Source of the DNA: Natronorubrum halalkaliphilum
GTDB lineage: Archaea > Halobacteriota > Halobacteria > Halobacteriales > Natrialbaceae
Reading direction: 5' to 3'
DNA: 64,000 nucleotides
NCBI RefSeq assembly: GCF_009834785.1
Contig: NZ_WUYX01000070.1
Location: 21,622-85,621 of the forward strand
Below the pieces are notes generated by a model, which made no database searches, was not told the origin of the DNA, and saw nothing but the letters and a program-made list of their open reading frames with translations. This document shows positions 7,963 through 17,022 of this stretch, in pieces; within the stretch, counting starts at the first letter, position 1, and each line of letters begins with the position of its first letter. A program made the translations under genes and the position numbers.

Positions 7963-9168
7963 ATGAGTGAGCGGAACATCCGGGTCGAGCCCATCGACCG
8001 ACAGGCAGTAGAGGACCAGGAAGTCGAAATCGTTGAACGAAAGGGGATCGGCCACCCCGACTCGATCTGTGACGGAATCGCCGAGGCCGTTGCCGGCGCG
8101 CTGGCCCGGGAGTACCTCGATCGCGTGGGCGAAGTACTGCACTTCAACACCGACGAAACCCAACTCGTCGCGGGCGAAGCCGCGCCCGCCTTCGGCGGCG
8201 GCGAAGTCGTCGACCCGATCTATCTGCTGATCGTCGGCCGCGCGACCAAACACTACGAGGGCCAGACCATCCCCGCCGAGACCATCGCGTTGCGCGCCGC
8301 TCGCGAGTACCTCGAGGAGACGATTCCACAACTCACCTTCGGCGAGGATATCGTCGTCGACGTCAAACTCGGCGAAGGGAGCGGCGACCTCCAGGAAGTG
8401 TTCGGCGAGGACGAAGTGAGCGTCCCGATGGCCAACGACACGAGTTTCGGCGTCGGCCACGCGCCCCTGACCGAAACCGAGCAGATCGTCCTCGAGGCCG
8501 AGTCGCGGCTGAACGGCGAGTTTGCCGCGGAGAATCCCTACCTCGGATCGGACGTGAAGATCATGGGCAAACGCGAGGGTGACGAGATTGACGTGACCGT
8601 CGCGGCGGCGATGGTCGACGAGCACGTCGCGGATCTGGACGCCTACATCGACGCCGTCGAGTCGGTCCGCGAGTTCGTCGAGGAAGTTGCGAACGAACAC
8701 ACGGACCGCGCGGTCGACGTCCACGTCAACACGGCCGACAATTACGACGAGGGCTCGATCTATCTGACCGTCACCGGTACCTCCGCCGAGCAGGGCGACG
8801 ACGGCTCGGTCGGTCGCGGGAACCGTGCGAACGGGCTCATTACACCCAACCGCTCGATGTCGATGGAAGCCACCAGCGGGAAGAACCCGGTCAACCACAT
8901 CGGGAAGATCTACAACCTGCTCTCGACCGAAATCGCCGAGGAGGTCGTGGGCGAGGTCGACGGCATTCGCGACCTGCGCGTTCGCCTTCTCAGCCAGATC
9001 GGTCGGCCGATCGACCAGCCCCACGTCGCCGACGTCCACGTCGTCACCGAGGATGGCGTCGCGCTCGGCGACGTCAAAGAGGACGTCGAAGCGATCGTTG
9101 ACGAGGAACTCGCCGACGTCACCGGCATCACCCGCCGCGTGATCGACGGCGAACTGACGACGTTCTGA
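7963..9168 (+). CDS. mat: Archaeal S-adenosylmethionine synthetase
   Basis: The enzyme makes S-adenosylmethionine from ATP and methionine. This is the archaeal form, 401 residues, with the typical opening [21 protein letters not shown], the [12 protein letters not shown] segment and the nucleotide/phosphate-binding [14 protein letters not shown]. It ends [13 protein letters not shown] as haloarchaeal members do. The ATG at 7963 directly follows a well-spaced TATA box; the open frame upstream lacks homology. The product supplies methyl groups to, among others, the methyltransferase at 61426, and with folD and glyA it forms the one-carbon theme in the window. Confidence 0.97.
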   Translation: MSERNIRVEPIDRQAVEDQEVEIVERKGIGHPDSICDGIAEAVAGALAREYLDRVGEVLHFNTDETQLVAGEAAPAFGGGEVVDPIYLLIVGRATKHYEGQTIPAETIALRAAREYLEETIPQLTFGEDIVVDVKLGEGSGDLQEVFGEDEVSVPMANDTSFGVGHAPLTETEQIVLEAESRLNGEFAAENPYLGSDVKIMGKREGDEIDVTVAAAMVDEHVADLDAYIDAVESVREFVEEVANEHTDRAVDVHVNTADNYDEGSIYLTVTGTSAEQGDDGSVGRGNRANGLITPNRSMSMEATSGKNPVNHIGKIYNLLSTEIAEEVVGEVDGIRDLRVRLLSQIGRPIDQPHVADVHVVTEDGVALGDVKEDVEAIVDEELADVTGITRRVIDGELTTF

Positions 9169-9201
9169 GGCGACACCGGAGAATCGTTTTCTGCCGAATC
9201 G

Positions 9202-9885
9202 CTACTCGAGCAGCCAGTCGTAACCCTCGAGGAGTGCTTGTTGTCCTCCGGAGTCGATTATCTCACCGTGTCCGGGCACGACGCGGTCGAACTCCCAGGC
9301 GAGGACGTCCCGTATCGAGCGACGGAACGTCGCCTCGTTCTGTATCGTGAGTCGGAGTTCGATCGGCGGTCCCAGGCGATTTCGGATCCGGAGCGCGCGG
9401 GCCACGAGTCGCGTCTTCAGTGGGCTATCGTCTCCCACGTGAAACCCGACATCTCCGAGGATCAGCGTCCGACTCGGCCGATGGAAGAAGGCGAGTTCCG
9501 TGAGCCAACGGTGGCCGGCGACGACGACCTGATCGATATCGGTGCCCCACCGCGGATCAGGGGTATCGCCCAGCACGTGGTCGAACCGCAGGTCCGGTCG
9601 CCGCGCGGGGAGACCGGGGGCGGCCAGCAACGTCGCGTCGGGATACGCGGCGCGGTACTGTTCCATGTACAGGTGGCCGTGGAGCTTGCTCGCCGGTGCG
9701 ACGAACCGGACTTCGCCGAGTTCCTCGAGCGCCGTTTTCAGTTCGGGAGTCAACTCGGCCGGCGACTGAACGAACAGGCCGCCGCTCGAAAGTTTCATTA
9801 CCGACATAATTCGACCGAGCTCGACGCCGAGAAACCGAAGCGACTCCTCGTAGGTCCAGAACCGATTACCCCGCTGTGTGAGCAT
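9202..9885 (-). CDS. DUF4336 metallo-hydrolase-like protein
   Basis: This encodes 227 residues matching DUF4336, a metallo-beta-lactamase-like family of unknown substrate. Visible markers are VAPASKLHGHLYMEQYRAAY, PDATLLAAPGL, the DIDQVVVAGHRWLTELAFFH block, the strand TLILGDVGFHVG and a C-terminal VVPGHGEII motif typical of the metal site of this fold. Length fits the family. The gene is divergent from the MFS transporter at 10190, with a perfect inverted repeat between them, so they may be co-regulated. Substrate and pathway are unknown. Confidence 0.82.
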   Translation of the reverse strand: MLTQRGNRFWTYEESLRFLGVELGRIMSVMKLSSGGLFVQSPAELTPELKTALEELGEVRFVAPASKLHGHLYMEQYRAAYPDATLLAAPGLPARRPDLRFDHVLGDTPDPRWGTDIDQVVVAGHRWLTELAFFHRPSRTLILGDVGFHVGDDSPLKTRLVARALRIRNRLGPPIELRLTIQNEATFRRSIRDVLAWEFDRVVPGHGEIIDSGGQQALLEGYDWLLE

Positions 9886-10189
9886 CCTATCCGTTCTATC
9901 GTCGAGTTAACGTATATAACAGCGAGCCGATCCCAGACTGCTGGGACCGGGCGGCTGATACGGTTTACTGTAGTCAATTACCGCCGATCACCGACCCCGT
10001 CCCTGATGATCGGCGGTACATAGTTACAGCAATCCGTATGAATCTCCAGTACTCGGTGTCTTTCTCTCTCGAGGACAACGGGAAGATAACGCCGCCTCGG
10101 GGATCGCCGATTTCGATAGACCCTTTAGCCGCGATCCAGTCTGTTTTCCCAACGGGTTACGAATCGAAATACCTAGAGAGCGATCGCCA
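9886..10189. other. 304-base divergent intergenic region
   Basis: This is the promoter region shared by the DUF4336 gene (minus) and the MFS gene (plus). It holds a perfect 12-base inverted repeat (9979-10018) and an AT-rich segment near 9908-9920 (AACGTATATAACA) that could be a TATA element for the minus-strand gene. The short ORFs within it lack coding bias. Confidence 0.6.
9979..10018. repeat. Perfect 12-base inverted repeat, operator candidate
   Basis: TACCGCCGATCA at 9979-9990 is repeated inverted at 10007-10018 with a 16-base spacer. Its position midway between two divergent genes suits a dimeric repressor site better than a terminator, because no gene ends nearby. Confidence 0.6.
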
Positions 10190-11419
10190 GTGTCCCTTCC
10201 ATCCGCCAGTTCGAACCGCATCGTCCTCGCCGTCGTCGCGAGTACCTTCTTCGTCGGATTTGGCGGCGGCGTCATTTTCCCGATCCTGCCGAATCTGGGC
10301 GAAGTGCTGGGAATTTCGGCGTTCATGGTTGGCCTCATTCTGAGCGCGAATCGGTTTACGCGCCTCGTGGCTAACGCGCCGGCCGGCGCTCTCGTCGACC
10401 GAATCGGGACCCGAAAACCGTTCATCGTCGGGCTGGCGATCGAAGGCGTCGCGACGTTCATGTATGTCGTCGCGATCCTCTCACCGCTGCCCGAGTTCTG
10501 GTTTATGCTCGCCCGCATCCTCTGGGGCGTCGGCAGCGCGCTCGTCTTCGCGACCGCCTACACGATCACCGCCGACGTCAGCGAGGCCGACTCGCGGGGT
10601 ACGAGCATGGGCATCGTCCGCGCGGGCATCACGTTCGGCTTTCCCGCGGGGCTCGTCCTCGGCGGCGTCGTCAGCGACGTCTGGGGCAACGTCGAAGCGT
10701 TCGTCCTCGCAGCGTCGTTCGCCGCCCTCGCGAGCGTCATCGCGTACCTGATCGTCCCCGAAACCCACGTCGAGGGCGAACAGGATTCGGTCAAGCCCTG
10801 GGACATCGAAACGAGCGTCCCCGCCCTGACGATCGGATTCGTCAATTTCGGACTCTACTTCGCGTACATCGGCGTCCTCTTCTCGACGCTCGTCTTGCTG
10901 CTCGACGCACGGGCGATCTCCATCTTCGGACTCGACGCCCAGGGCTCCTCGGGCATGCTGATGGCCGTAACGGTGCTCGCCGGCGCAGTGTTCACGCTCG
11001 GCGGCGGTGCGCTGAGCGACTCGGTCGGGGCCCGCGTTCCCGTCATGATCGGCTTCCTCGCGACCTCGTGTATCGGCTTCGCGGTCCTGGCCTTCGGCTC
11101 GAGTTTCGAAATTCTGGTCCTCGCCTGTATTCTGATCGGGGCCGGTCAGGGCGGCGTCGGCGGTCCGCTGACGGCGCTGCTCGCGGACCTCACGCCGGAG
11201 GAGCGTGTCGGCCGCGCGATGGGGACGAACAACGTTCTCGGCGACGTCGGCGGCGGACTCGGGCCACTCGTCTCGCTGCCGCTCGTCGAAACGGTCGGGT
11301 TCGAGGTTATCTACGGATTGAGTGCGATCGTCCCGATGCTCGCCGGAATCGTGCTCCTCGTCGGCATCTACGCACACACCGGTCGCATGAGTCCGACGAT
11401 CGGCGAATCGGTCGGCTGA
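10190..11419 (+). CDS. MFS transporter
   Basis: This 409-residue major facilitator transporter has about 12 hydrophobic segments, starting with VLAVVASTFFVGFGGGVIFPIL. The family loop signature between helices 2 and 3 is visible (NAPAGALVDRIGTRKP). A second-half counterpart GGALSDSVGARVPV is present too, so both six-helix halves are intact. The start is GTG at 10190 (MSLPSASSN); the first helix follows after about 10 residues. It is probably a proton-coupled exporter of drug-like or metabolite substrates, but the substrate cannot be read from sequence. It is divergent from the DUF4336 gene across a candidate operator. Confidence 0.9.
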   Translation: MSLPSASSNRIVLAVVASTFFVGFGGGVIFPILPNLGEVLGISAFMVGLILSANRFTRLVANAPAGALVDRIGTRKPFIVGLAIEGVATFMYVVAILSPLPEFWFMLARILWGVGSALVFATAYTITADVSEADSRGTSMGIVRAGITFGFPAGLVLGGVVSDVWGNVEAFVLAASFAALASVIAYLIVPETHVEGEQDSVKPWDIETSVPALTIGFVNFGLYFAYIGVLFSTLVLLLDARAISIFGLDAQGSSGMLMAVTVLAGAVFTLGGGALSDSVGARVPVMIGFLATSCIGFAVLAFGSSFEILVLACILIGAGQGGVGGPLTALLADLTPEERVGRAMGTNNVLGDVGGGLGPLVSLPLVETVGFEVIYGLSAIVPMLAGIVLLVGIYAHTGRMSPTIGESVG

Positions 11420-11516
11420 CAGTGTCCCACCCGTCAGCTGGCTCTGACGACTGTTAGCGGTACCCGAACCGCCGGTCGTGTCGGCGTCGCCCCGAGACGT
11501 CGTCCTCGTAACCCCC

Positions 11517-11524
11517 TTATAGCT
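11517..11524 (+). promoter_or_regulatory. TATA box of thiI
   Basis: CTTATAGC lies 21-28 bases before the thiI ATG at 11545, consistent with a leaderless transcript. Confidence 0.5.
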
Positions 11525-11544
11525 CCGGCCGACTATCCCCGTTT

Positions 11545-12723
11545 ATGCACCCGCCGGGAGCCGATACCGTCCTCCTCCGTCACGGGGACGTCAACACCAA
11601 GAGCAACACCGTCAAGCGGTACATGGAGGGGCTCCTCGTCGAAAATCTCGAGGCCCTGCTCGCGGATCGATCGATACCCGGCGAGGTCGAACGCCGCTGG
11701 AATCGACCGCTGATTCACACCGCAGAAGACGCCATTTCGGACGCGACTGCGGCCGCGTCGGACGCCTTCGGCGTCGTCTCCGCGAGTCCGGCCCTAACCG
11801 TCAGCACCGAGAAAGAACGGATTCTCGAGGCCCTCGTCGAAACCGCCCGTGCGTGTTACGACGGCGGCGCGTTCGCCGTCGACGCCCGCCGGTCCGATAA
11901 GAGCCTCCCCTATGGCAGCGAGGAACTCGCCCGGGACGGCGGGACCGCTATCTGGGAGGCCGTCGATGACGAGTTCGACCCCGAAGTCGACCTCGACGAC
12001 CCCGATATCACCTTCGGCGTCGAAGTTCGGGAAGATCTCGCGTTCATCTACCTCGAGAAAGTCCCCGGACCGGGCGGGCTCCCGCTCGGCGCTCAGGAGC
12101 CGGTGATCGTCCTGGTCAGCGGCGGGATCGACTCGCCGGTCGCGGCCTACGAGATGATGACGCGGGGCAGCCCGGTTATTCCGGCCTACGTCGATCTCGG
12201 AGCCTACGGCGGCATCGACCACGAGGCGCGCGCGATGGAAACCGTTCGAAAACTCTCGCAGTACGCGCCTAACTTCGACATGCAGGTCTACAAGGTTCCG
12301 GGCGGCGAGACCGTCGATCTGCTGGTCTCCGAGATGGAACAGGGCCGGATGCTCTCGCTTCGCCGGTTTTTCTACCGCGCCGCCGAAACGCTGGCCGAAC
12401 GCGTCAACGCCAACGGAATCGTCACCGGGGAAGCGATGGGCCAGAAGTCGAGCCAGACCGTCCGGAACCTCGGCGTCACCAGTCGCGCCGCCCGCCTGCC
12501 GATCCACCGGCCTCTACTCACACTGGACAAGCAGGATATCGTCGCCAAAGCCCGCGAAATCGACACCTACACCGATTCGACGATCAACGCCGGCTGTAAT
12601 CGGGTTGCCCCGGATCGGGTCGAAACGAACGCGCGACTCGAGCCGCTCTTGGAAGCGGAACCCGACGATCTGCTCGAGCGAGCCGAGGCGGCCGCGCGAA
12701 ACGCCGAACTGGTCGAACCCTGA
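11545..12723 (+). CDS. thiI: tRNA 4-thiouridine synthetase ThiI
   Basis: ThiI adenylates uridine 8 of tRNA and inserts sulfur; in some organisms it also supplies sulfur for thiamine. The 392-residue protein has the N-terminal ferredoxin-like plus THUMP region (residues about 1-170) and a PP-loop ATPase motif SGGIDSP starting at Ser192. The tRNA-binding region TGEAMGQKSSQTVRNL follows. There is no C-terminal rhodanese domain, as is usual in archaea, so sulfur must come from another donor. A conserved Cys lies in NAGCNRVAPD near the end. The DUF5804 gene follows 40 bases downstream and may be co-transcribed. Confidence 0.95.
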   Translation: MHPPGADTVLLRHGDVNTKSNTVKRYMEGLLVENLEALLADRSIPGEVERRWNRPLIHTAEDAISDATAAASDAFGVVSASPALTVSTEKERILEALVETARACYDGGAFAVDARRSDKSLPYGSEELARDGGTAIWEAVDDEFDPEVDLDDPDITFGVEVREDLAFIYLEKVPGPGGLPLGAQEPVIVLVSGGIDSPVAAYEMMTRGSPVIPAYVDLGAYGGIDHEARAMETVRKLSQYAPNFDMQVYKVPGGETVDLLVSEMEQGRMLSLRRFFYRAAETLAERVNANGIVTGEAMGQKSSQTVRNLGVTSRAARLPIHRPLLTLDKQDIVAKAREIDTYTDSTINAGCNRVAPDRVETNARLEPLLEAEPDDLLERAEAAARNAELVEP

Positions 12724-12763
12724 TCCGTAACCCACATTACACAGACGCACCCACCACAGACTA

Positions 12764-13396
12764 GTGACCCGCGTCTGTCTCATCGGGACGGCCGACTGCA
12801 CCCTCCAGTACGAACTCCTCTCCCGGGAGACGTCCCGCGAGGCGCTCTCGACGTACGACCTCGAGCGCCCGTTCGAGAACTCGCTTGCGCTTGACACCGT
12901 CAGCGTCGGGGCCGCCGTCTCGCTGCTCAACGACCTGAACTGGTATCTCACGCGGTTCGTCGACGAAGCGCTCGTCCAGGAACCGTCCATCAGCGACGAC
13001 GAGTGGCTCTCGAGAGACCTCGCACGGGAACTTCGAAACGGCGAGGTTAAACCCGGCGAAACGGCGGAGTTCTGCAAGATTTACGGCCTCGAGCGCGTGG
13101 GCCCGGACGGGGGATCGATGCAGGAAGAGGCAGCAGAGGGGTCGAGTCAGGCTGGGGCTACCGCCTCGAAGGGTGGTTCCGAACCAGCACGGAACGACAC
13201 CTCTGACTCGGTGACCGCCGCGACGGAAGACTCGAGTGACACCGCCGCGACGAGTGCCGGTGACGGCGGTTCGGTCTGGCGGCTCGTCGAACCCCTGTAC
13301 GTGCGCCGAACCGACGGCGAACTGCCGACGTACGATCTCAGAGCCGTCGAAAAGACCCTCGTTGTTCGACTGACCGAAGCTGAACATTCGCCGTAG
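12764..13396 (+). CDS. DUF5804-type haloarchaeal protein
   Basis: This encodes 210 residues from a GTG start. The N-terminal 115 residues (TRVCLIGTADCTLQYELLS, ETSREALSTYDLE, SLLNDLNWYLTRFVDEA) match what I know of the haloarchaeal family DUF5804, whose function is unknown. Residues about 120-180 are a Ser/Thr/Ala/Gly/Glu-rich linker, and the C-terminus (SVWRLVEPLYVRRTDGELPTYDL) is ordered again. The low-complexity insert within the conserved domain is unusual. It lies 40 bases after thiI on the same strand. Confidence 0.7.
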   Translation: MTRVCLIGTADCTLQYELLSRETSREALSTYDLERPFENSLALDTVSVGAAVSLLNDLNWYLTRFVDEALVQEPSISDDEWLSRDLARELRNGEVKPGETAEFCKIYGLERVGPDGGSMQEEAAEGSSQAGATASKGGSEPARNDTSDSVTAATEDSSDTAATSAGDGGSVWRLVEPLYVRRTDGELPTYDLRAVEKTLVVRLTEAEHSP

Positions 13397-13399
13397 CTC

Positions 13400-13479
13400 A
13401 TACTGCCGGACAGAAGTCACTGTAGAAGATTCGCCGGACGGAGACAGCAAATCCTCACAATAGTTCTGTCCGACAGTAT
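13400..13479. repeat. 16-base near-perfect inverted repeat between convergent genes
   Basis: ATACTGCCGGACAGAA (13400-13415) is matched inverted at 13464-13479 with one mismatch; the spacer is 48 bases. It starts 3 bases after the DUF5804 stop and lies 120 bases from the nirK stop. It could be a bidirectional terminator or a very short transposon remnant; no target duplication is evident. Confidence 0.6.
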
Positions 13480-13598
13480 CACAATCGTCGTCCGGGCTCC
13501 CTCGAACGGGAGACGGACCCTCGACTATCGCACTCGGCAGAAACCGGTGGACCGATCACACGTCCGGCAGGACGTGGCTGGGGTCCGGTTCGATACCG

Positions 13599-14663
13599 TC
13601 ACGGATCGGGATTGTAGATGTCGGTGTCCTCCTCGCCTTCGACTTCTACCTCTGCGAGCAATCCTTTTCGGACCGTTCGGGAGAGTGCGTGGTCGACGAG
13701 TTTGACGGGTCCGGGAACCGGCAACTCCATTTCGCCGACCCCCGTCGTCCCTGCGGGGAGCGCCGCCCCTTCGACGTTCCGAACGGGCTCCGACTCGATA
13801 TCCCCGTAGTCGTACCAGCGTGCCCAGACGTTACCGATGGGGTGTGGACCACTCATTAGGTTCGGTCCGGCGTTACACCAATAGACGCGTACGGTTTCGT
13901 CCGTTTCCGCGTGAATGCGTCCTTGGTCGCCACCTTCGGTAAAGGTCCCCACCTCGCCGTTGAACAGGACGTACGTGGGGTTCTCGTCGGCGGCGGCGTC
14001 GAAGTCGAAGTTGTGGTGGCCTTCCTCGCCGACCTCCATGTCCGTGTAGAGTTCGTGCTGTCCGAGGTAGAGTTCGCGGTCAACTTCGGGGAGTCCGTCC
14101 TCCGGTTCGACCAGAATCGTGCCGAACATCCCCGTGGAGATGTGGTAGTCGTGTTGTCCCGGGGCGCAGTGATAGTAGAACGCGCCGGGGTACTCCAGTC
14201 GGAACTCGATTTCGACGGGGCCCTCGCCCGGTGCGATCGTCGTGTCGGCCGCCCCACCACCGGGGCCGTAGACCGCGTGGAAATCGATGTTGTGTACGTC
14301 TGCGTTGAGGTCGTCGGGGACGTCGAACGTCAGATGGACAGTGTCGCCGACGCGGGCGCGGACGAACGGACCGGGGATTTGCCCGTCGAACGTCATGAAC
14401 CGATGCGTGACGCCGTCTTCGATCTCCGCGACGAGTTCCTCGGTCTGAATCTCCAATTCGTGGTGTTCCGGTTCGTCCCGATCTATCGGATCCGGTAGGT
14501 CCGTGGGATCGGCAGCGATGCTATCGACGTCGGTCTCTTCCGCCGGACGACCCTCATCTTCGTCGTCGTCCTGCGAGACCGCCGTGCAGCCAGCGACGGC
14601 ACCCAACGCACCAACGGTGCCGAGCGTTTGAATCATTCGGCGTCTGTCGATGTGTTGATTCAC
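13599..14663 (-). CDS. nirK: Copper-containing nitrite reductase, lipoprotein form
   Basis: The enzyme reduces nitrite to nitric oxide in denitrification. The 354-residue precursor has a Tat signal (RRRMIQTLG) and lipobox Cys26, placing it on the outer face of the membrane. Both cupredoxin domains are intact. Type 1 copper ligands are His124, Cys166, His174 and Met179; type 2 ligands are His129, His165 and His325. Catalytic Asp127 and His274 are also present. The spacing (NAGPNLMSGPHPIGN, VDHALSRTVRKG) matches the AniA-like class of NirK. No other denitrification gene is adjacent, and the copper lipoprotein at 5432 is a possible donor only by function. Confidence 0.93.
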   Translation of the reverse strand: MNQHIDRRRMIQTLGTVGALGAVAGCTAVSQDDDEDEGRPAEETDVDSIAADPTDLPDPIDRDEPEHHELEIQTEELVAEIEDGVTHRFMTFDGQIPGPFVRARVGDTVHLTFDVPDDLNADVHNIDFHAVYGPGGGAADTTIAPGEGPVEIEFRLEYPGAFYYHCAPGQHDYHISTGMFGTILVEPEDGLPEVDRELYLGQHELYTDMEVGEEGHHNFDFDAAADENPTYVLFNGEVGTFTEGGDQGRIHAETDETVRVYWCNAGPNLMSGPHPIGNVWARWYDYGDIESEPVRNVEGAALPAGTTGVGEMELPVPGPVKLVDHALSRTVRKGLLAEVEVEGEEDTDIYNPDP

Positions 14664-14977
14664 CTGTTACACTCGCAGATCCGTTATCAAAGAACACACA
14701 CCGAAGAGTGCAAGCCTAAACGACTGGTAAAATCACAGTTGTGCTATGTTCTACTGTACCGATAGTTGTTAAGGGTGATACATCCAGCTTGCTGTGGCCG
14801 TGTACCGGCACAATCGCAGGATGATCCTACTCCCACGGGAATAGGCTACAGTGGTCGTATCAGTGCCGATTTATCGCTCCCGTAACATCGCGTCCCGCGC
14901 GAAACGACCCCCCGTCACCTGTAGGGGGAACTGAACGGTCGTCCACGTTGGTTCGAGGCACCGATCGGGACGAGCTT
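14664..14977. other. 314-base stretch upstream of nirK
   Basis: This is the leader and promoter region of nirK (minus strand) and the 3' flank of the next minus-strand gene. It has an AT-rich core near 14730-14780 with TTAACA-like elements on the minus strand, but no TATA box at the usual leaderless distance, so nirK may have a 5' leader. No coding frame is supported. Confidence 0.55.
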
Positions 14978-15697
14978 TCACGCGTCGTCGCGGTCGCTAT
15001 CGCCCGTCGTCTCGCCGTCACCGTCCGCATCCGATTCGCTTGCGCTGTCGGCGGCCAGCCCGATGCTGCGTGGGTTCCCATCGCGGTCGACGATCGTCAC
15101 CGAAACGTTCGGACTCCCCGCGATCGGCGCGCGGACGAGGTGGCCGACGGTCGTCTCCTGCTGTGCACAGGCCACCTCCTCGCCCGCCGAGTCATCCCTG
15201 ACTACGGCTTCGAGCTCGAGTTCGTCGCCCTCGAGCGTCCCCTCTTCGAGCACCATTTCGTAGCAGAGATTCGGCGCGCCGGCCTCGAGTGCGACCACGA
15301 CGGACGCCTCGAAGTCGGTCACGTCGACGAACTCGGTAAGGGACTCGTCCTCGAGGGGCCGTGTCTCGAGCCAGTCCGTCGCCCGATCGGGCTGGGTGAA
15401 CAGCGTTGCATCGGGATCGGTCGGAACGTCGGCGTGGTTGAAGAGAACGCTTTCAACGTCCTCAAATCCGTCGTGTTCAGTGCTGGTGCCACTGACGTCC
15501 TCATCGTCGTCGGTCCCGCCGGATCCGGGGTCGTCGTCGGTGGTATCGTCCTCGCCTGTATCGTCGTCGGTCCCGTTCGACTCGTCGGGTCCGCTCAGGT
15601 CGTCGTCGGGGCCGCCGGTCTCGTCTAGACATCCGGCGCTGAGGGCGACCAGTCCGGCGGTACCACAGAGGATCCTGCGTCGAGATCGACGTGTCAT
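14978..15697 (-). CDS. Tat lipoprotein of unknown function
   Basis: The 239-residue product starts MTRRSRRRILCGTAG and has a lipobox ending LSAGC near residue 23, so it should be exported folded and lipid-anchored. Residues about 25-75 are an Asp/Gly/Thr/Ser linker. The domain at 80-215 contains two well-placed cysteines (NLCYEMVLEE and EVACAQQE) that could form a disulfide, and the C-terminus is again Asp/Ser-rich. It lies downstream of nirK on the same strand, 314 bases apart. I do not recognise the family. Confidence 0.8.
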   Translation of the reverse strand: MTRRSRRRILCGTAGLVALSAGCLDETGGPDDDLSGPDESNGTDDDTGEDDTTDDDPGSGGTDDDEDVSGTSTEHDGFEDVESVLFNHADVPTDPDATLFTQPDRATDWLETRPLEDESLTEFVDVTDFEASVVVALEAGAPNLCYEMVLEEGTLEGDELELEAVVRDDSAGEEVACAQQETTVGHLVRAPIAGSPNVSVTIVDRDGNPRSIGLAADSASESDADGDGETTGDSDRDDA

Positions 15698-15807
15698 TAT
15701 TCGAGTAGAGAACCGGACGCCTAAAAGTGGTTTGCCAAGGTGAAAGAACGATTTTCGCGACGATCCCGACGGCGGCTCGTCGTCCGAAGGGGCGTCCGAA
15801 CGACCAA

Positions 15808-16785
15808 TCAGTCGAAGAGTCCGGTCGAGAGGTACCGTTCGCCGCTGTCCCAGAAGACGGTGACGACGAGTGGGCAGTCATCGACCGACTCGCCGCCGTC
15901 CGGTTCGGGCGTCGCCACCGGTTCGTCGAACGAGCCCGGAACCTCCGGACACTCCCGCTCCGGCACCGCGATCTCGCGGGCGATCCGCTGCGAGACGAGA
16001 CTCGTCGCCCCGCTGGACTGGCCCACGAGGACGCCCTCCTCGCGGGCGAGGCGGCGGCACTCGTCTTCGGCGTTCTCGAGTTCGACCGTCTCGACGCGGT
16101 CGATCAGATCCAGATCCAGGTTCTCGCTAACGAAGCCGGGTCCCATCCCCTGGAAGTCGTCGTCGCCCGATTCACCCGTCGAGAGAACGGCGTTCGTGGC
16201 CGGTTCGACTGCGATGATCTCCATCTCGGGAAACTCCTCGCGGAGCCGTCGACCGGTCCCCGAGATCGTGCCGCCGGTGCCGACGCCGGCCACGAAGGCG
16301 TCGATCTCGCGGTCCCCGACCTGCTCGACGATCTCCTCGCCGGTCGTTCGGTAGTGGGCTTCCGGATTCGCCGGGTTCTCGAACTGACCCAACTGAATCG
16401 CGCCGGCGGCCTCGAGTTCTTCGGCGCGAGCGCGGGCATCCTCCATGTCGCCGTCGACGAGTTCGAGTTCAGCGCCGTAAGCGGACATGATCTGACGGCG
16501 CTCGGTGGACTTGTCCGACGGCATGACGATCGTCAGGTCGTAATCTCGAGCTGCACAGACCAGCGAGAGACCGATCCCCGTGTTTCCGCTGGTCGGTTCG
16601 ACGAGCCAGTCGCCGGGTTCGATCGTGCCGTCGCGTTCGGCCGCCCGGATCATCTGTAGGGCCGGCCGGTCCTTGGCCGAGCCACCGGGGTTGAAGGATT
16701 CGACCTTCGCAGCGACGGTCGCGCCCTCCGGCGAATCGACCTGGACGAGCGGCGATCCGATCGTGTCCAGGATGCTTCCCTTCAT
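15808..16785 (-). CDS. cysK: Cysteine synthase family PLP enzyme
   Basis: The family condenses O-acetylserine or O-phosphoserine with sulfide to make cysteine. The 325-residue protein starts MKGSILDTIGSPLV and has the PLP lysine Lys38 in NPGGSAKDRPA. It also has the substrate loop PTSGNTGIGL and the phosphate-binding GTGGTISGTG. The C-terminal part carries a short variable Pro/Glu/Asp insert (EPVATPEPDGGES) before VVTVFWDSGERYLS. An upstream in-frame extension to 16905 has no homology. Which activated serine it uses cannot be told from the sequence. It may share a transcript with the dehydrogenase upstream. Confidence 0.92.
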   Translation of the reverse strand: MKGSILDTIGSPLVQVDSPEGATVAAKVESFNPGGSAKDRPALQMIRAAERDGTIEPGDWLVEPTSGNTGIGLSLVCAARDYDLTIVMPSDKSTERRQIMSAYGAELELVDGDMEDARARAEELEAAGAIQLGQFENPANPEAHYRTTGEEIVEQVGDREIDAFVAGVGTGGTISGTGRRLREEFPEMEIIAVEPATNAVLSTGESGDDDFQGMGPGFVSENLDLDLIDRVETVELENAEDECRRLAREEGVLVGQSSGATSLVSQRIAREIAVPERECPEVPGSFDEPVATPEPDGGESVDDCPLVVTVFWDSGERYLSTGLFD

Positions 16786-16909
16786 TGGCCACCCGTAGGT
16801 ATTCGAGACGTAAACCGGTGCTGGACAGAGGCAGGACGTGCCGGTGTATGGACGAGTGTCAGCGGCCGAACTCGAGCGCAAACTGAACCGCGCTCGGACC
16901 GACACTCGA

Positions 16910-16957
16910 ACTCAAACGCAAACTCAAAAACAAGCTCAAAAACAAGCTCAAACCCAA
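16910..16957. repeat. Four tandem copies of a 12-base unit
   Basis: Four adjacent 12-mers of the form RCTCAAANNCAA occupy the gap between the amino-acid dehydrogenase and cysK, 125-172 bases before the cysK start. The two middle copies differ only in their first base. It is a simple repeat in the upstream region of cysK with possible regulatory or slippage effects. Confidence 0.7.
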
Positions 16958-17022
16958 GCGAAATCGCCGTCACTCGCCTTCGCGGATCGGCGAACAACGA
17001 ACGGGCGGCGGAACTGACGTGC

